From: an uncultured Eubacteriales bacterium
Lineage (GTDB): Bacteria > Bacillota > Clostridia > Oscillospirales > Acutalibacteraceae
NCBI GenBank assembly: GCA_948933715.1
Contig: CAQZPH010000004.1
Span: forward strand, 36,296-43,683
Length of the DNA: 7,388 nucleotides
Direction: 5' to 3'
Position numbers and translations under genes: made by a program. The notes below the pieces were generated by a model, which was not told where the DNA came from, searched no databases, and saw only the letters and a program-made list of their open reading frames with translations. Shown here piece after piece: positions 5,617 to 7,388 of the stretch. Every line of letters starts with the position of its first letter. Position 1 is the stretch's first letter.

Positions 5617-6307
5617 TGATAGGTTAGTTACGATTTTGACAAGAAAATTTGGCGTAATTAGAGCTTTTGTAAGAGGAGCTAAAAATATAAAAAATAAGAA
5701 TTTCTCTGCAACACAACTTTTTTGTTATTCCGACTTTAGTATTTATAAAGGCCGGGATAAATACATAATTAATGAATCGGTTTTAAAAGAATCTTTTTGG
5801 GGTTTAAGGTGCAGCATAGAAAAATTATCTTTATCTCAATACTTTTGCGAGTTGATTTTAAACTTAGTGGGTGAAGACAATAATAGTGAGGATATATTAA
5901 GGCTCATGCTAAACTCTTTATATTATTTATCTAAAGGGAAAATGTCGGATAGACTAATAAAGTCAGTGTTTGAAATGAGAGTTTTATCTATGTCTGGATA
6001 TATGCCTAATTTAGTTTCTTGTGTACAGTGTGGAAAAGCAAATCACCTATATTTTGTACCAAATTCCAATGGGATTATGTGCAAAGAATGTTATGAAAAA
6101 GTAAACTTATTTGGATTTAAACTCTCAGAAAGTGTCCTTTATGCTTTAAGATATACAGTTTATTCTGAATTTAATAAAATGTTTGCTTTTGAACTGAAGG
6201 GTCAAAGCGAAAAAGAACTTTCAAATATTACAGAAAGTTATTTGTTAAGGTGCGTAGATAAAAAGTTAAGAACTCTAGACTTTTATAAACAACTTATGAT
6301 AGAGTAG
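5564..6307 (+). CDS. recO: DNA repair protein RecO
   Basis: A 247-residue RecO, the RecF-pathway mediator that binds SSB and anneals or loads RecA on single-stranded DNA. The N-terminal OB-fold begins with INTDGLIIMEKSVSDSDRL (about 3-21), the usual RecO opening, and continues through VIRAFVRGAK (31-40). The C-terminal part carries a four-cysteine zinc finger, Cys153/Cys156 and Cys173/Cys176, as in many Firmicute RecO proteins. The length is normal (about 240-255). The ATG at 5564 has AAAGGGAG (5546-5553) 10 nt upstream; the GTG codon immediately after it is a less likely start. The 5' end lies inside yqzL. Downstream, mutS2 follows after 39 bp with no convincing terminator, so the two are likely co-transcribed from the promoter near 5362. 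Confidence 0.95.
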   Translation: MVINTDGLIIMEKSVSDSDRLVTILTRKFGVIRAFVRGAKNIKNKNFSATQLFCYSDFSIYKGRDKYIINESVLKESFWGLRCSIEKLSLSQYFCELILNLVGEDNNSEDILRLMLNSLYYLSKGKMSDRLIKSVFEMRVLSMSGYMPNLVSCVQCGKANHLYFVPNSNGIMCKECYEKVNLFGFKLSESVLYALRYTVYSEFNKMFAFELKGQSEKELSNITESYLLRCVDKKLRTLDFYKQLMIE

Positions 6308-6346
6308 TACTAAAATTAGTTTTTTACATGAAAAGAAGGGACAAAG

Positions 6347-7388
6347 ATGAATATAAATAAACATTATAAAACCTTAGGACTTGATAATATCTTAAGTAAG
6401 CTATCAGAAAAAACCTCCTGTTCTTCTTCAAAAGAAAAAGCTTTAGAGATTCTACCATCGCACGATTTTGAATTAGTAAAAAGTTTATTAAAAGAAACAG
6501 CTGATGCGCATATGTTAATTGCAAGGTTTAAAGGGCCTTCTTTTAATGGATTATATAATATAACGTCATCGGTAAAAAGAGCGAAGTCGGGTTCCACTTT
6601 AAATATGTTAGAACTAATTAGAATTGCAGATACTATTCATGTTTTTAACTCTATTAATAAGTTTAAAGAGCAGTTTTTATCTCTTAAAACTGCTCTTGAC
6701 GCAAGGTTTAACCAAATAGTTCAAAATAAATATTTGGAAAATAAAATTAAATCGTGCATATTGTCTGAAGATGAAGTTGCCGATACAGCATCTTCAGAAC
6801 TTTCAGATATAAGAAGGAAAATAAGACATAACTCTGAAAAAATAAGAGAACAGCTAGATAAAATGCTCCGCTCTCCTGCTATTCAAAAATACCTTCAGGA
6901 AAACATAGTGACAATAAAGTCAGGAAGATTTGTTCTTCCGGTAAAATCGGAATTTAGAAAAGAAGTATCCGGATTAGTCCATGATACTTCTTCAAGCGGT
7001 TCAACGATTTTTATAGAACCAATAAGCATAGTGGATGCAGGCAACGAAATAAAGGTGTTATATCAACAAGAGAAAAATGAAATCGATAAGATACTAAAAG
7101 ACCTTTCTAATGAAGTTGCTAGGTTTTCAGAAGATATACTCCTTAGTTACGATATGTCTGTTGAGCTTGATATAATTTTTGCAAAAGCGGATCTTGCCTA
7201 TAGCATGAGAGCGGTGTTACCAAAGGTTAATAATAAAGGTAAAATAAACTTAAAAAATGCAAGGCATCCGTTAATAGACAAAGAAAAAGTTGTTCCTACT
7301 GATATTTCTTTGGGGTATGATTTTGATACTTTGGTGATAACAGGTCCCAACACAGGTGGAAAAACGGTTTCATTAAAAACCGTTGGGT
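6347..7388 (+). CDS. mutS2: MutS2 family ATPase, N-terminal part (cut by window edge)
   Basis: The first 347 codons are present, less than half of a typical MutS2 (about 780-800). Unlike MutS, it lacks the N-terminal mismatch-recognition domain and starts directly with the core/lever part, which is the MutS2 architecture. The clamp signature is present: SGRFVLPVKSEFR (about 192-204) and HDTSSSGSTIFIEP (212-225). The Walker A motif GPNTGGKT is at 333-340, just before the edge. The remaining ATPase and the C-terminal Smr nuclease domain would lie outside. Known roles in the family are rescue or splitting of collided ribosomes (Bacillus subtilis) and suppression of homologous recombination (Helicobacter, Thermus). 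The ATG at 6347 has GAAGGG (6335-6340) 6 nt upstream. It follows recO on the same strand after a 39-bp gap. Confidence 0.94.
   Translation, partial: MNINKHYKTLGLDNILSKLSEKTSCSSSKEKALEILPSHDFELVKSLLKETADAHMLIARFKGPSFNGLYNITSSVKRAKSGSTLNMLELIRIADTIHVFNSINKFKEQFLSLKTALDARFNQIVQNKYLENKIKSCILSEDEVADTASSELSDIRRKIRHNSEKIREQLDKMLRSPAIQKYLQENIVTIKSGRFVLPVKSEFRKEVSGLVHDTSSSGSTIFIEPISIVDAGNEIKVLYQQEKNEIDKILKDLSNEVARFSEDILLSYDMSVELDIIFAKADLAYSMRAVLPKVNNKGKINLKNARHPLIDKEKVVPTDISLGYDFDTLVITGPNTGGKTVSLKTVG

Noticed and set aside
6309..6325. Inverted repeat ACTAAAATTAGT plus T-run between recO and mutS2
   Set aside because: The stem is only 4-5 A/T-dominated pairs with a 2-4 nt loop, too weak to call a terminator.
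6324..6597. Two minus-strand open frames over the mutS2 start
   Set aside because: Both are antisense to unmistakable MutS2 N-terminal sequence and overlap each other.

Overview
This is an AT-rich window that looks like the chromosome of an endospore-forming, low-GC Firmicute of the class Clostridia. The evidence is three sporulation-specific genes (ylbJ, yqfC, yqfD) next to the conserved ybeY-dgkA-era-yqzL-recO housekeeping cluster. Starts are mixed (ATG, TTG, GTG) and most are preceded by AGGAGG-like ribosome binding sites. The placement of mutS2 directly after recO fits the Oscillospirales/Ruminococcaceae side of the Clostridia, but I cannot settle the genus from this window. I see no rRNA, tRNA, CRISPR, insertion sequence or phage gene.

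Layout. On the minus strand, ylbJ (236-1444) is followed by an unrecognised membrane protein gene (282 down to the left edge). The second gene starts inside the 3' end of ylbJ, with a strong ribosome binding site and a TTG start. A 114-bp divergent promoter region (1445-1558) separates these from the plus-strand genes. Going right there are yqfC (1559-1867) and yqfD (1880-3055), then a 366-bp gene-free spacer (3056-3421) with a weak terminator-like hairpin and a good extended -10 promoter. Next come ybeY (3422-3922), dgkA (3928-4407) and era (4417-5328), packed with gaps of 5 and 9 bp. A convincing hairpin terminator follows era and has a second promoter embedded in it. After that come the 55-codon yqzL (5449-5616), recO (5564-6307, overlapping yqzL by 53 bp) and the 5' part of mutS2 (6347 to the right edge, cut just after Walker A).

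How the genes work together. YlbJ, YqfC and YqfD are mother-cell sporulation proteins, normally SigE-controlled. YbeY and Era both act in 16S rRNA/30S subunit maturation. DgkA recycles undecaprenol or diacylglycerol for envelope synthesis. RecO loads RecA in recombinational repair. MutS2 acts at collided ribosomes or on recombination intermediates. The familiar Bacillus order is yqfC-yqfD-phoH-pgpH-ybeY-dgkA-cdd-era-yqzL-recO. Here phoH, pgpH and cdd are absent from their usual slots, and the phoH/pgpH slot is filled by the non-coding spacer with its own promoter and a leader of about 250 nt.

Most of the window is an ordinary conserved chromosomal region. I found no clearly new multi-gene system. 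The points most worth a second look are the unknown gene overlapping ylbJ, the phoH/pgpH-less spacer and its long leader, the promoter embedded in the era terminator, the nested yqzL/recO pair, and an altered residue plus an extra membrane helix in DgkA.
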